Source of the DNA: an uncultured Eubacteriales bacterium
GTDB lineage: Bacteria > Bacillota > Clostridia > Oscillospirales > Oscillospiraceae
Direction of reading: 5' to 3'
Length of the DNA stretch: 10,050 nucleotides
Assembly: GCA_900550705.1 (NCBI GenBank)
Contig: URTG01000058.1
Coordinates: 1-10,050 of the forward strand
Part shown: positions 1 to 6,163 of the stretch, piece by piece
Layout of the letters: every line of letters starts with the position of its first letter
Position numbering within the stretch: position 1 is the stretch's first letter
Position numbers and translations under genes: made by a program
The notes under the pieces: generated by a model
What the model was told of the DNA's origin: nothing
What the model saw: only the letters and a program-made list of their open reading frames with translations
The model's database searches: none

Positions 1-143
1 TCCAGGACCCGGAAGCCCATCTCCCCGGGCCGGGCCACGGGGAACAGGGCGATGCTGCACGCATCAAACCGGGGACAGAGGCGCAGATCGGGGCGGAGAC
101 GCAGGTCCGCCGCCGGACGCGGGGGAAATTTCTTTGGCTCCAT
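1..143 (-). CDS. 5' part of an unrecognised minus-strand gene (runs off left edge)
   Basis: An open frame on the minus strand starts with ATG at 143-141 and stays open through 47 codons to the window edge. The translated start is MEPKKFPPRPAADLRLRPD, followed by a stretch containing two cysteines (RLCPRFDACS) and ending MGFRVL. Upstream on the same strand is GGGGTGAT (complement of 148-155), which matches the GGTGAT part of a canonical ribosome site at suitable spacing; this is the main reason for believing it. The gene would be divergent from mglB. I do not recognise the family from this fragment: no known motif, signal peptide or membrane segment is visible. It could be a chance open frame in GC-rich DNA, since 47 codons is short. 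Confidence 0.5.
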   Translation of the reverse strand, partial: MEPKKFPPRPAADLRLRPDLRLCPRFDACSIALFPVARPGEMGFRVL

Positions 144-268
144 ACCATCACCCCGGCATAGTGTGCGCGGCGCGGGGAAAATCATGCGCCGGTCCGAGAA
201 TTCGACGGATACCTTTCGCCTTTCTTACACTATCAAAGTTTTTTCCTAGAAGTGCAAAGAATTTTCTA

Positions 269-297
269 TCGTGTTTTTTTCGCCGGGAACGTACAAT
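269..297 (+). promoter_or_regulatory. Probable mglB promoter (good -10, weak -35)
   Basis: TACAAT at 292-297 matches the vegetative -10 consensus in five of six positions. The hexamer 17 bases upstream, TCGTGT at 269-274, is a poor -35. A good -10 with a poor -35 is what an activator-dependent promoter usually looks like, and an AraC-type response regulator is encoded downstream. Transcription would start near 304, giving a leader of roughly 65 bases before the mglB ATG at 369. The assignment is by inspection only. Confidence 0.5.
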
Positions 298-305
298 GTA
301 AGCAG

Positions 306-347
306 GATTCGGGGAGACCCGGGTCCTGTCAATCAGGAAGTCGAATC
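306..347 (+). promoter_or_regulatory. Foldable 5' leader of mglB (three-way junction candidate)
   Basis: GATTCG (306-311) is complementary to CGAATC (342-347), and between them lie two short hairpins: GGG-AGA-CCC (312-320) and TCCTG-TCAAT-CAGGA (324-338). Together they could form a small three-way junction ending nine bases before the AGGAGG ribosome site at 356-361. An alternative pairing uses the palindrome GACCCGGGTC at 316-325. No known riboswitch class is recognised; the fold may be accidental. Confidence 0.3.
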
Positions 348-368
348 TATTTTTTAGGAGGAAACACG

Positions 369-1412
369 ATGAAAAAGAAATTTGCTCTTGCGCTGGCCGC
401 CGCGCTGATGGTCAGCCTGTTCGCCGGCTGCTCCAAGCCCGCGGAGAATCCCGGCAGCGCGTCTGGCAGCGCGTCCGGCAGCAACGCTTCTACCTCTCAG
501 ACCACCACTGGCGAGACCAAGAAGATCGGCGTCTGCATCTACAAGTTCGACGATGCGTTTATGACCACCTACCGTAACGCGCTGCAGACGATCCTGGAGG
601 GCAAGGGCTACGAGGTCACCGTCGTGGACGGCAACAACGACCAGGCCAAGCAGAACGAGCAGATCAACACCTTTATCACCCAGGGTGTGGACGCTCTGAT
701 CATCAACCCCGTCATGACCTCCGCCGCGGACCAGATCATCGCCACCGTGAAGGATGCCGACGTGCCCACCGTCCTCATCAACCGTGAGCCCACCGCCGAG
801 CAGATGGCCGTGTACGACAAGCTGGTCTACGTTGGCTGCGACGCCCGCCAGTCCGGCACCATGCAGGGCGAGCTGATCCTGGACACCGAGAACCAGGGCG
901 ACATCAACGGCGACGGCAAGATCTCCTACATCATGATCCAGGGCGACCCCGAGAACATTGACGCTCAGTACCGCACCGAGTACTCCGTCAAGGCTCTGGA
1001 GGATGCCGGCAAGACCGTGGAGCAGCTGGACCTGCAGCGCGGCGACTGGGACCGCAACAAGGGTCAGGAGATCGCTCAGAACGACCTGGCTAAGTTCGGC
1101 GACCAGATCGAGGTGGTGTTCTGCAACAACGACGACATGGCCATCGGCGCCCTGCAGGCCATCCAGGCTGCCGGCCGCACCGTGAACAAGGACATCTACC
1201 TGGTTGGCGTTGACGCCCTGGATGCCGCTCTGAACGAGGTCGCCAACGGCAACATGACCGGCACCGTTCTGAACGACGCCAACGGCCAGGCCAGCAAGGC
1301 TGTGGAGTGCATGGAGAATCTGCTGGGCGGCAACACCTACGCCTCCGGCGAGCAGAGCGTCTATGTTGACTACGTCAAGGTCACTCCCGCGAACGTCGCT
1401 GATTTTCAGTAA
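369..1412 (+). CDS. mglB: Galactose/glucose ABC transporter substrate-binding lipoprotein MglB
   Basis: This 347-residue protein is the extracellular sugar receptor for the MglA/MglC importer. It starts at ATG 369, preceded by AGGAGG (356-361) with 7-base spacing; an upstream in-frame ATG at 252 has no ribosome site and would bury the signal peptide. The signal peptide ends in a lipobox, LFAGC, so Cys21 is the lipidated residue. Residues 22-50 are a Ser/Gly/Thr-rich linker. The rest is a two-lobed Peripla_BP_4 fold closely resembling E. coli MglB: the IYKFDDAF segment (57-64), Asn138, Asp198, Arg202, Trp227, Asn254, Asp282 and Asn302 line up with the known sugar contacts, and DINGDGKIS (178-186) with Glu248 with the calcium site. 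His152 of E. coli is Asn196 here. Codons such as GCT and CGT are used more than in neighbouring genes, fitting high expression. The sugar is probably galactose and/or glucose. Confidence 0.93.
   Translation: MKKKFALALAAALMVSLFAGCSKPAENPGSASGSASGSNASTSQTTTGETKKIGVCIYKFDDAFMTTYRNALQTILEGKGYEVTVVDGNNDQAKQNEQINTFITQGVDALIINPVMTSAADQIIATVKDADVPTVLINREPTAEQMAVYDKLVYVGCDARQSGTMQGELILDTENQGDINGDGKISYIMIQGDPENIDAQYRTEYSVKALEDAGKTVEQLDLQRGDWDRNKGQEIAQNDLAKFGDQIEVVFCNNDDMAIGALQAIQAAGRTVNKDIYLVGVDALDAALNEVANGNMTGTVLNDANGQASKAVECMENLLGGNTYASGEQSVYVDYVKVTPANVADFQ
453..488 (+). repeat. 12-bp tandem repeat encoding the MglB Ser/Gly linker
   Basis: GGCAGCGCGTCT (453-464) and GGCAGCGCGTCC (465-476) are near-identical, followed by a decayed third unit starting GGCAGC (477-488). 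The period of 12 keeps the frame and encodes repeated Gly-Ser-Ala-Ser, lengthening the flexible tether between the lipid anchor and the sugar-binding domain. Linker length could vary between strains by slippage. Confidence 0.7.
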
Positions 1413-1427
1413 TTAAGACCCGAGAAC

Positions 1428-1465
1428 AAAAGGGTGCGTGTGCATAGGCGCACGCACCCTTTTTT
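1428..1465 (+). terminator. Intrinsic terminator between mglB and mglA
   Basis: AGGGTGCGTG (1431-1440) pairs perfectly with CACGCACCCT (1451-1460), extended inward by T·G, G-C and C-G pairs to a 4-base loop ATAG, and followed by a T run that continues to 1465. AAA at 1428-1430 can pair with the first Ts. It lies 18 bases after the mglB stop. No convincing promoter was seen between it and mglA, so it probably acts as a partial terminator that keeps receptor mRNA in excess over transporter mRNA, a common design in binding-protein operons. Confidence 0.85.
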
Positions 1466-1491
1466 CCGGCCAAGACCGATCAGACTCCGCA

Positions 1492-1603
1492 CTCTGCCGG
1501 CCTAGCCGTCAGTTCGCCCCCGGCCCAGCCGGGGATGCAGAGAAGGACAAGAGAAGAACCCGCCCCGGGCGGGAACCAGAGAATCCAGACCGCCTGCGGG
1601 CGG
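1492..1603 (+). other. Run of three GC-rich hairpins in the mglB-mglA gap
   Basis: The 215 bases between mglB and mglA hold, after the terminator, three further perfect hairpins: CCCCGGC-CCA-GCCGGGG (1518-1534), enclosed by CTCTGC (1492-1497) / GCAGAG (1537-1542); CCCGCC-CCG-GGCGGG (1559-1573); and CCGCC-TGCG-GGCGG (1590-1603). None is followed by a T run, so they are not terminators. They are separated by purine-rich linkers. Possible roles are protection or processing of the downstream mRNA end, or modulation of mglA translation; no protein-coding gene is supported here. Confidence 0.5.
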
Positions 1604-1611
1604 CCGAACAG

Positions 1612-1630
1612 AAGGGGGCCAGCAAAGTTG
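1612..1630 (+). promoter_or_regulatory. Ribosome site selecting the TTG start of mglA
   Basis: AAGGGGG (1612-1618) lies nine bases before TTG 1628-1630. No ribosome site precedes the upstream in-frame ATG at 1535, and the later ATG at 1652 would remove the conserved EYxLEM start of MglA proteins. The TTG is therefore the best-supported start, and together with the G-rich rather than AGGAGG site it may keep ATPase synthesis moderate. Confidence 0.65.
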
Positions 1631-3139
1631 TCTTCGGAATATCGTTTGGAAATGCGCGACGTGGTCAAAACCTTCCCCGGCGTCAAAGCCCTGAACCACG
1701 CGCAGCTGAAGTTGAAGCCGGGCACTGTCCACGCTCTGATGGGCGAAAACGGCGCCGGTAAATCCACGCTGATGAAATGTATGTTCGGCATTTATCACAT
1801 GGACGAGGGACAGGTCATCTATGAGGGCGAGCCCGTTCAGATCAAGGGACCCATGGACGCGCTGCGGCGCGGTATCGCCATGGTGCACCAGGAGCTCCAG
1901 CCCATCCCCGAGCGCAGCATCGGAGAAAATATCTATGTGGGGCGATACCCCACCAAGCACTTCGGACCGGTAACGGTCATTGATCACGAGAAAATGTATG
2001 AGGATGCGGCCAAGGTCTTGCAGGAGGTCCATCTGAACTTTGATCCCCGGGCCAAGCTGGGCAGCCTGAGCGTGTCTCAGATGCAGCTGGTGGAGATTGC
2101 AAAGGCCGTCTCCGCAGACTGTAAGGTCCTGATCCTGGACGAGCCCACCTCCTCGCTGACGGCGGCGGAGGTGGAGGCGCTGTTCACCATCGTGGACGAG
2201 CTGCGGGCCAAGGGAGTTTCCATTGTCTACATCAGCCACAAGATGGACGAGATCCTCCGCATCAGCGACGAGGTCACCATCATGCGGGACGGACAGTATA
2301 TCGGCACCTGGTCGGCCAAGGAGCTGACCACCGACATGATCATCACCAAGATGGTGGGCCGGGAGCTGTCGAACCTCTACCCCCCCCGCTCCAACGTGCC
2401 CGGCGAGGTGGTGCTGGAGGTGAAGGACTTTACCTCCATCAACCCCAAGAGCTTCCGCGGCGCCGGCTTCACCCTGCGGAAGGGCGAGATTCTGGGCGTG
2501 GCCGGTCTGGTGGGTGCCCAGCGCACCGAGCTGATGGAGGGCCTGTTCGGTCTGCGGTGCCACAGCAAGGGCGAGATCATCTACAAGGGCCAGCCCATCA
2601 ACGTCAATCAGCCCAAGGACGCCATCCGTCACGGCATCGCCATGCTGACGGAGGACCGCCGGGCCACCGGTATTCTGGGTGTGCTGTCCATCGCGGACAA
2701 TGTGTCCGTCGCCTCGCTGGACAAGTACCTCATCGGCGGCATCATGCTGGACGACAGAAAGATCGAAAAGCTGGTCCAGGACAACGTGGCCAAGCTGTCC
2801 ATCAAAACGCCCTCCTCGAAGACGCTCATCCAGTCGCTGTCCGGCGGCAACCAGCAGAAGGTGCTGATCAGCCGCTGGCTGGCCAACGACCCGGACATTC
2901 TGATCCTGGACGAGCCCACCCGCGGCATCGACGTGGGCGCTAAGTATGAAATTTACTGCATCATCGCCGACCTGGCCAAGGCGGGAAAGAGCATTATCAT
3001 GGTTTCCTCCGAAATGAGCGAGCTCATCGGTATGTCCGACCGGATCATGGTCATGTGCGACGGCCGCGTGACCGGCTTTATCGACGGCGACAAGGCCAAC
3101 CAGGAAAACATTATGGCTCTGGCGACCCAGTTTGAATAA
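1628..3139 (+). CDS. mglA: Galactose/methyl-galactoside ABC transporter ATP-binding protein MglA
   Basis: This 503-residue cytoplasmic protein supplies ATP hydrolysis for sugar import. With the TTG start its length matches E. coli MglA (506), and the beginning, SSEYRLEMRDVVKTFPGVKAL, aligns with the E. coli start. It is two fused ABC ATPase domains. In the first, Walker A is GENGAGKST (39-47), the signature is LSVSQ (147-151), and Walker B is LILDEP with Glu172. In the second, the Walker A position reads GLVGAQRTE (293-301) and lacks the usual Lys-Ser/Thr, while the signature LSGGNQQK (404-411) and Walker B with Glu429 are intact. This asymmetry is normal in the sugar-importer family (MglA, RbsA, XylG). 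Its stop codon overlaps the ribosome site of mglC. A run of eight C lies in the coding sequence at 2380-2387, between the two domains. Confidence 0.93.
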   Translation: MSSEYRLEMRDVVKTFPGVKALNHAQLKLKPGTVHALMGENGAGKSTLMKCMFGIYHMDEGQVIYEGEPVQIKGPMDALRRGIAMVHQELQPIPERSIGENIYVGRYPTKHFGPVTVIDHEKMYEDAAKVLQEVHLNFDPRAKLGSLSVSQMQLVEIAKAVSADCKVLILDEPTSSLTAAEVEALFTIVDELRAKGVSIVYISHKMDEILRISDEVTIMRDGQYIGTWSAKELTTDMIITKMVGRELSNLYPPRSNVPGEVVLEVKDFTSINPKSFRGAGFTLRKGEILGVAGLVGAQRTELMEGLFGLRCHSKGEIIYKGQPINVNQPKDAIRHGIAMLTEDRRATGILGVLSIADNVSVASLDKYLIGGIMLDDRKIEKLVQDNVAKLSIKTPSSKTLIQSLSGGNQQKVLISRWLANDPDILILDEPTRGIDVGAKYEIYCIIADLAKAGKSIIMVSSEMSELIGMSDRIMVMCDGRVTGFIDGDKANQENIMALATQFE

Positions 3140-3153
3140 GGAGGACAACATCT

Positions 3154-4164
3154 ATGGATGCTCTGAAACAGAAAAAGGCGGAAGCGAAGAGCTTCAACCT
3201 GGTAAAATTCCTGTCGAATAACGCCATCATCATTCTGATCATGCTGCTGGCGCTGGTGGTTGGCTTTAGCACCAAAAACTTCTTCACCGCCCGGAACCTG
3301 AAAAACCTGCTGCTGAACGTGTCGCCCCGATTCATTATCGCCTGCGGCGTGTCCGGCTGTCTGATCACCAAGGGCACCGACCTGTCCGCCGGCCGTATGG
3401 TGGGCCTGTCCGCCTGTCTGTCCGCTATGTGCCTGCAGCAGCTGACCTACTCCGCCCGGATGCTGCCCTGGATGCCCGACCTGCCCTGGTGGGTGGCTCT
3501 CATCATCGTCATGGCCATTATGGCTATCTTCGGCGCCATCAACGGCTGCGTGGTGGCCTTCCTGAAGGTCCCCCCCTTCATCGCCACCCTGGGTATGCAG
3601 ACTGTGGTATACGGCCTGTGCTCCGTCATCACCAACAACCAGCCCATGGGCGGCTATAAGGACAGCTACCTCAACGTGGCCAACGGCAACCTGTTCGGCA
3701 TCCCCTACCTGGCCATTTTCGCCTTTATCGTGGGCGTGTACTTCTGGTTCCTGTACAACAAGACCCGCCACGGTAAGTTTATGTACGCCATCGGCGGCAA
3801 CGAGAGTGCGGCCCAGGTGGCCGGCGTCAACGTGAATGCCGCGCTGATCCGCATTTACATCCTGGCCGCCTGTATGTACGCCCTGGGCGGCTTCCTGGTG
3901 GGCGCCAAGGCCGGCGGCGCCTCCACCGCCACCGGCAACGGCTACGAGCTGGAGGCCATCGCCGCCTGTACCATCGGCGGCGTGTCCACCAACGGCGGCG
4001 TGGGTAAGGTCTCCGGCATCCTCATCGGTGTGCTGGTGTTCGAGACGCTGAAGATCTGTCTCCAGTTCATGGGCGTGGACCCCGCGTACACCTACATTGC
4101 TCAGGGCCTGGTCATCATCGTGGCCGTGGCGCTGGACCTGCGGAAGTACCTGGCCAAGAAGTAA
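3154..4164 (+). CDS. mglC: Galactose/methyl-galactoside ABC transporter permease MglC
   Basis: This 336-residue integral membrane protein, exactly the length of E. coli MglC, forms the homodimeric channel that receives sugar from MglB. It starts at ATG 3154 behind AAGGAGG (3138-3144), which overlaps the mglA stop, so translation is probably coupled. The sequence has eight or more hydrophobic segments, starting at about residues 24-38. Family hallmarks are present: the KGTDLSAGR motif at 73-81, the PPFIATLG segment at 140-147, the cytoplasmic loop IGGNESAAQVAGVNV (213-227) that contacts the ATPase, and ELEAIAACTIGGVSTNGGVG toward the C-terminus. All are intact and no frameshift is seen. Members of this family (BPD_transp_2) also include RbsC and XylH, but the whole-operon match favours MglC. 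Confidence 0.93.
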   Translation: MDALKQKKAEAKSFNLVKFLSNNAIIILIMLLALVVGFSTKNFFTARNLKNLLLNVSPRFIIACGVSGCLITKGTDLSAGRMVGLSACLSAMCLQQLTYSARMLPWMPDLPWWVALIIVMAIMAIFGAINGCVVAFLKVPPFIATLGMQTVVYGLCSVITNNQPMGGYKDSYLNVANGNLFGIPYLAIFAFIVGVYFWFLYNKTRHGKFMYAIGGNESAAQVAGVNVNAALIRIYILAACMYALGGFLVGAKAGGASTATGNGYELEAIAACTIGGVSTNGGVGKVSGILIGVLVFETLKICLQFMGVDPAYTYIAQGLVIIVAVALDLRKYLAKK

Positions 4165-4167
4165 GCC

Positions 4168-4356
4168 ATGGACGACAAGCAGCGCGAACCCCTCCCGGAG
4201 GAGGAAATCCATGTCCCCGGCAACGCCTTCGAGCACTTCTACGAGCACTTCCGCAAGGTGCCCCTGAAGTACATCGACCTTTTCATCGGCCTGTGCGTGG
4301 CCGCCCTGGCGCTGGTCATTGTGCTGGGCCTGCTGGACAGCCGAGGAGTATTCTGA
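4168..4356 (+). CDS. Small single-pass membrane protein at the end of the mgl operon
   Basis: A 62-residue protein begins three bases after the mglC stop, with no ribosome site of its own in the gap, so it is probably translated by coupling to mglC. Residues 1-20 are acidic and polar (MDDKQREPLPEEEIHVPGNA). Residues 21-36 are aromatic and His/Glu/Arg-rich (FEHFYEHFRKVPLKYI) and could be an amphipathic membrane-surface helix. Residues 38-56 are a clear transmembrane helix rich in Ala, Leu, Val and Ile, followed by the short tail DSRGVF. The lack of a signal peptide and the Arg/Lys just before the helix suggest a cytoplasmic N-terminus. The gene ends six bases before a strong terminator stem, so it is a true operon member. 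I do not recognise a named family. It might stabilise or regulate the MglC permease; this is inference from position only. Confidence 0.75.
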   Translation: MDDKQREPLPEEEIHVPGNAFEHFYEHFRKVPLKYIDLFIGLCVAALALVIVLGLLDSRGVF

Positions 4357-4361
4357 CATCA

Positions 4362-4405
4362 AACCGCGCCCGTCTGACCGAAATCAGACGGGCGCGGTTG
4401 TTTTT
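4362..4405 (+). terminator. Strong intrinsic terminator closing the mgl operon
   Basis: AACCGCGCCCGTCTGA (4362-4377) pairs perfectly over 16 bp with TCAGACGGGCGCGGTT (4384-4399), with the loop CCGAAA, followed by G and TTTTT (4401-4405). It separates the transporter operon from the sensor operon. Confidence 0.93.
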
Positions 4406-4439
4406 CTCCTATGGGGGGGCTTCTGACAGCCGGGTCCTC

Positions 4440-4454
4440 ATTTTTCAGAAAAAT
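4440..4454. promoter_or_regulatory. Perfect AT-rich palindrome upstream of the sensor-operon promoter (operator candidate)
   Basis: ATTTTTC-A-GAAAAAT is an inverted repeat with 7-bp arms around one central base. It ends 13 bases before the -35 element at 4468, a typical activator position, and stands out in a GC-rich region. The binding factor is unknown; the response regulator encoded just downstream is one candidate. It has no T run beyond the stem, so it is not a terminator. Confidence 0.4.
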
Positions 4455-4467
4455 CACGCGGGGTGTT

Positions 4468-4496
4468 TTGCGTTTTTCCCCAAAGTATGTTATACT
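4468..4496 (+). promoter_or_regulatory. Promoter of the two-component/sugar-sensor operon
   Basis: TATACT at 4491-4496 is a near-consensus -10, and TGT immediately before it (4488-4490) makes an extended -10. TTGCGT at 4468-4473 is an acceptable -35 with a 17-base spacer. Transcription would start around 4503, leaving a leader of about 26 bases with AAGGAGGG (4515-4522) before the ATG at 4529. This looks like a basal, regulator-independent promoter, unlike the one proposed for mglB. Confidence 0.7.
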
Positions 4497-4528
4497 CCCC
4501 TTAATCAGAGGAACAAGGAGGGACCGCC

Positions 4529-6133
4529 ATGGAGCCGTATCGTGTACTGCTGGCCGACGACGAGGAGGAGATCCGCGCCGGAATCAGCCGGAAAATCGAC
4601 TGGGCCAGCCTGGGCTTTGCCCTGGTGGGGGAGGCGGAAAACGGCGCGGAGGCCCTGGAGCTGGCCGAGCAGCTCCGCCCCGACGTGGTGCTCACCGATA
4701 TAAAAATGCCCTTTTTAGACGGGCTGGAGCTGTGCCGCCGCCTGCAGCAGTCCCAGCCCGGGACCAAGCTGGTGGTATTCTCAGGCTTTGACGACTTTGA
4801 GTACGCCCGCCAGGCGGTGGGCATGAATGTGTTTGAGTACATCCTAAAGCCCATCAACGCCCCGGAGCTGTCCTCCGTCCTGGTGAAGCTGCGGGGGCAG
4901 CTGGAGCGGGAGCAGCTGGAGCGCCGGGATATGGAGACCCTCCGCCATCGGTATGAGGAGAGCCTGCCCACCCTGCGGGAGCTGTTTTTCACCCGTCTGC
5001 TGGATGGCCAGATCCCCGCCGAGCAGGTCCAGGACCGGGCCGCCCGGTATGAGCTCACCCTGGGAACGGGGCTGTGGACCGCCGCCCTGGTGCAGGTGGA
5101 CAGCCCCTATGGGGCGGAGACCGGCCGGGATGAGCTGCTGCTCCTGTCCGTCCAGAGCTTTTTCCAGGAGCATTTCCGGCTGGAGGGCTGCACCCTCCGG
5201 GCCATCCAGTATAACGACGCGGTGGCTCTGCTGCTGTGCAGCGGGGGCGAGGTGACCGTCTTCGCCCTGCTGGACGAGCTGAACCGGCTGTGCAGCCTGG
5301 CCCGGCGGTTTCTGGACCTGAGCCTGACCGCGGGCCTGGGCCGGGCCTGGCCCAGCCCGGCCAGTCTGCACCGCAGCGTGGAGGAGGCCCGCTCCGCCCT
5401 GGACTACCGGGTGCTCAACGGCGAGACCCGGGTGCTGTACATCGGCGACGTGGAGCCCGACGCCTCCGCCCGCCTGTCCTTCGAGGAGGAGGACCAGCGG
5501 GCCCTGTCCGCCGCCGTGAAGCTGGGCACCGAGGAGCAGGTGGAGACCGTGATTAACCAGCTGGTGGACCGGGTCCACGCCACCGGCCTGTCCCTGCCCC
5601 AGTGCCACCTGTTCTTTTTGGAGACGGTGACCTGCCTCATCAAGCTGGCCCGGGCGGGGGGCGCGGAGATGGAGGACGTGTTCGGCCCCGGCTTTACCGG
5701 CGTGGTGTCCATCACCGACTTCCACTCCCTGGAGGAGCTGCGCCGCTGGCTGCTGGACCGCTGCCTGAAGCTGCGGGAGCGGATGGGCCGCCAGCGGAAC
5801 GACTCCGTGTGGCACGCCATGGAAAAGGCCAAGCGCTTCATCGCCCAGAACTACGCCGACAGCGGGCTGAGCGTGGAGACCCTGTGCTCCCACCTGCACC
5901 TGTCCCCGGCCTACTTCTCCACCCTGTTCAAGCGGGAGGTGGGCATGAGCTTCATCGCCTACGTCACCGGCGTCCGCATGGAGCACGCCGCCCAGCTGCT
6001 GCGGGACACCGACGAGAAGACCTACCTCATCGCCGAGGCCACCGGCTATACCGACCCCAATTATTTCAGCTATGTGTTCAAAAAACAGTTCGGCATCTCC
6101 CCCTCTAAATTCCGGGCGGGGCAGGGGAGCTGA
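4529..6133 (+). CDS. YesN-type response regulator with AraC-family DNA-binding domain
   Basis: This 534-residue cytoplasmic transcription factor starts at ATG 4529 behind AAGGAGGG with 6-base spacing. Residues 1-120 are a receiver domain with the acidic pair Asp10/Asp11, phosphorylation site Asp57 (VVLTDIKMP), Ser85 and Lys107 (YILKP) all intact. The middle, residues 130-425, is the variable linker typical of long YesN proteins. Residues 433-532 are an AraC/XylS double helix-turn-helix, with the typical LSPAYFSTLFKREVGMSF and DPNYFSYVFKKQFGISPSKF segments. It is followed 30 bases later by its kinase partner. The family usually activates sugar-transport and polysaccharide-use genes after phosphorylation; the likely target is the adjacent mglB promoter, which is inference from proximity. 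Confidence 0.92.
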   Translation: MEPYRVLLADDEEEIRAGISRKIDWASLGFALVGEAENGAEALELAEQLRPDVVLTDIKMPFLDGLELCRRLQQSQPGTKLVVFSGFDDFEYARQAVGMNVFEYILKPINAPELSSVLVKLRGQLEREQLERRDMETLRHRYEESLPTLRELFFTRLLDGQIPAEQVQDRAARYELTLGTGLWTAALVQVDSPYGAETGRDELLLLSVQSFFQEHFRLEGCTLRAIQYNDAVALLLCSGGEVTVFALLDELNRLCSLARRFLDLSLTAGLGRAWPSPASLHRSVEEARSALDYRVLNGETRVLYIGDVEPDASARLSFEEEDQRALSAAVKLGTEEQVETVINQLVDRVHATGLSLPQCHLFFLETVTCLIKLARAGGAEMEDVFGPGFTGVVSITDFHSLEELRRWLLDRCLKLRERMGRQRNDSVWHAMEKAKRFIAQNYADSGLSVETLCSHLHLSPAYFSTLFKREVGMSFIAYVTGVRMEHAAQLLRDTDEKTYLIAEATGYTDPNYFSYVFKKQFGISPSKFRAGQGS

Positions 6134-6163
6134 CATTCCAGAGGCAGAGAGAGGAGGGACCCC

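Noticed and set aside
144..240. Promoter for the minus-strand gene in the divergent region
   Set aside because: TTGATA followed by TATCCG can be found on the minus strand, but the spacer is 19 bases and the -10 is poor; too weak to annotate.
52..249. A 65-codon plus-strand open frame before mglB
   Set aside because: Arg/Ser/Gly-rich translation, no ribosome site before 52, and it overlaps the better-supported minus-strand gene start at 143 and the regulatory region.
297..310. Possible catabolite-repression (cre) site at TGTAAGC
   Set aside because: Only the left half resembles a cre element; the right half does not give the required symmetry.
252..368. N-terminal extension of mglB from the ATG at 252
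   Set aside because: It would put 39 extra residues before a textbook lipoprotein signal peptide, has no ribosome site, and starts upstream of the likely promoter.
1535..1627. N-terminal extension of mglA from the ATG at 1535
   Set aside because: The 31 residues are Arg/Pro/Gly-rich, encoded by the hairpin region, absent from MglA proteins, and not preceded by a ribosome site.
1502..3151. A 549-codon minus-strand open frame opposite mglA
   Set aside because: Antisense shadow of mglA, whose motifs are complete; the product is compositionally biased and matches no family.
2953..4362. A 469-codon minus-strand open frame opposite mglC
   Set aside because: Antisense shadow; His/Gly/Gln-rich composition and it would begin inside the operon terminator.
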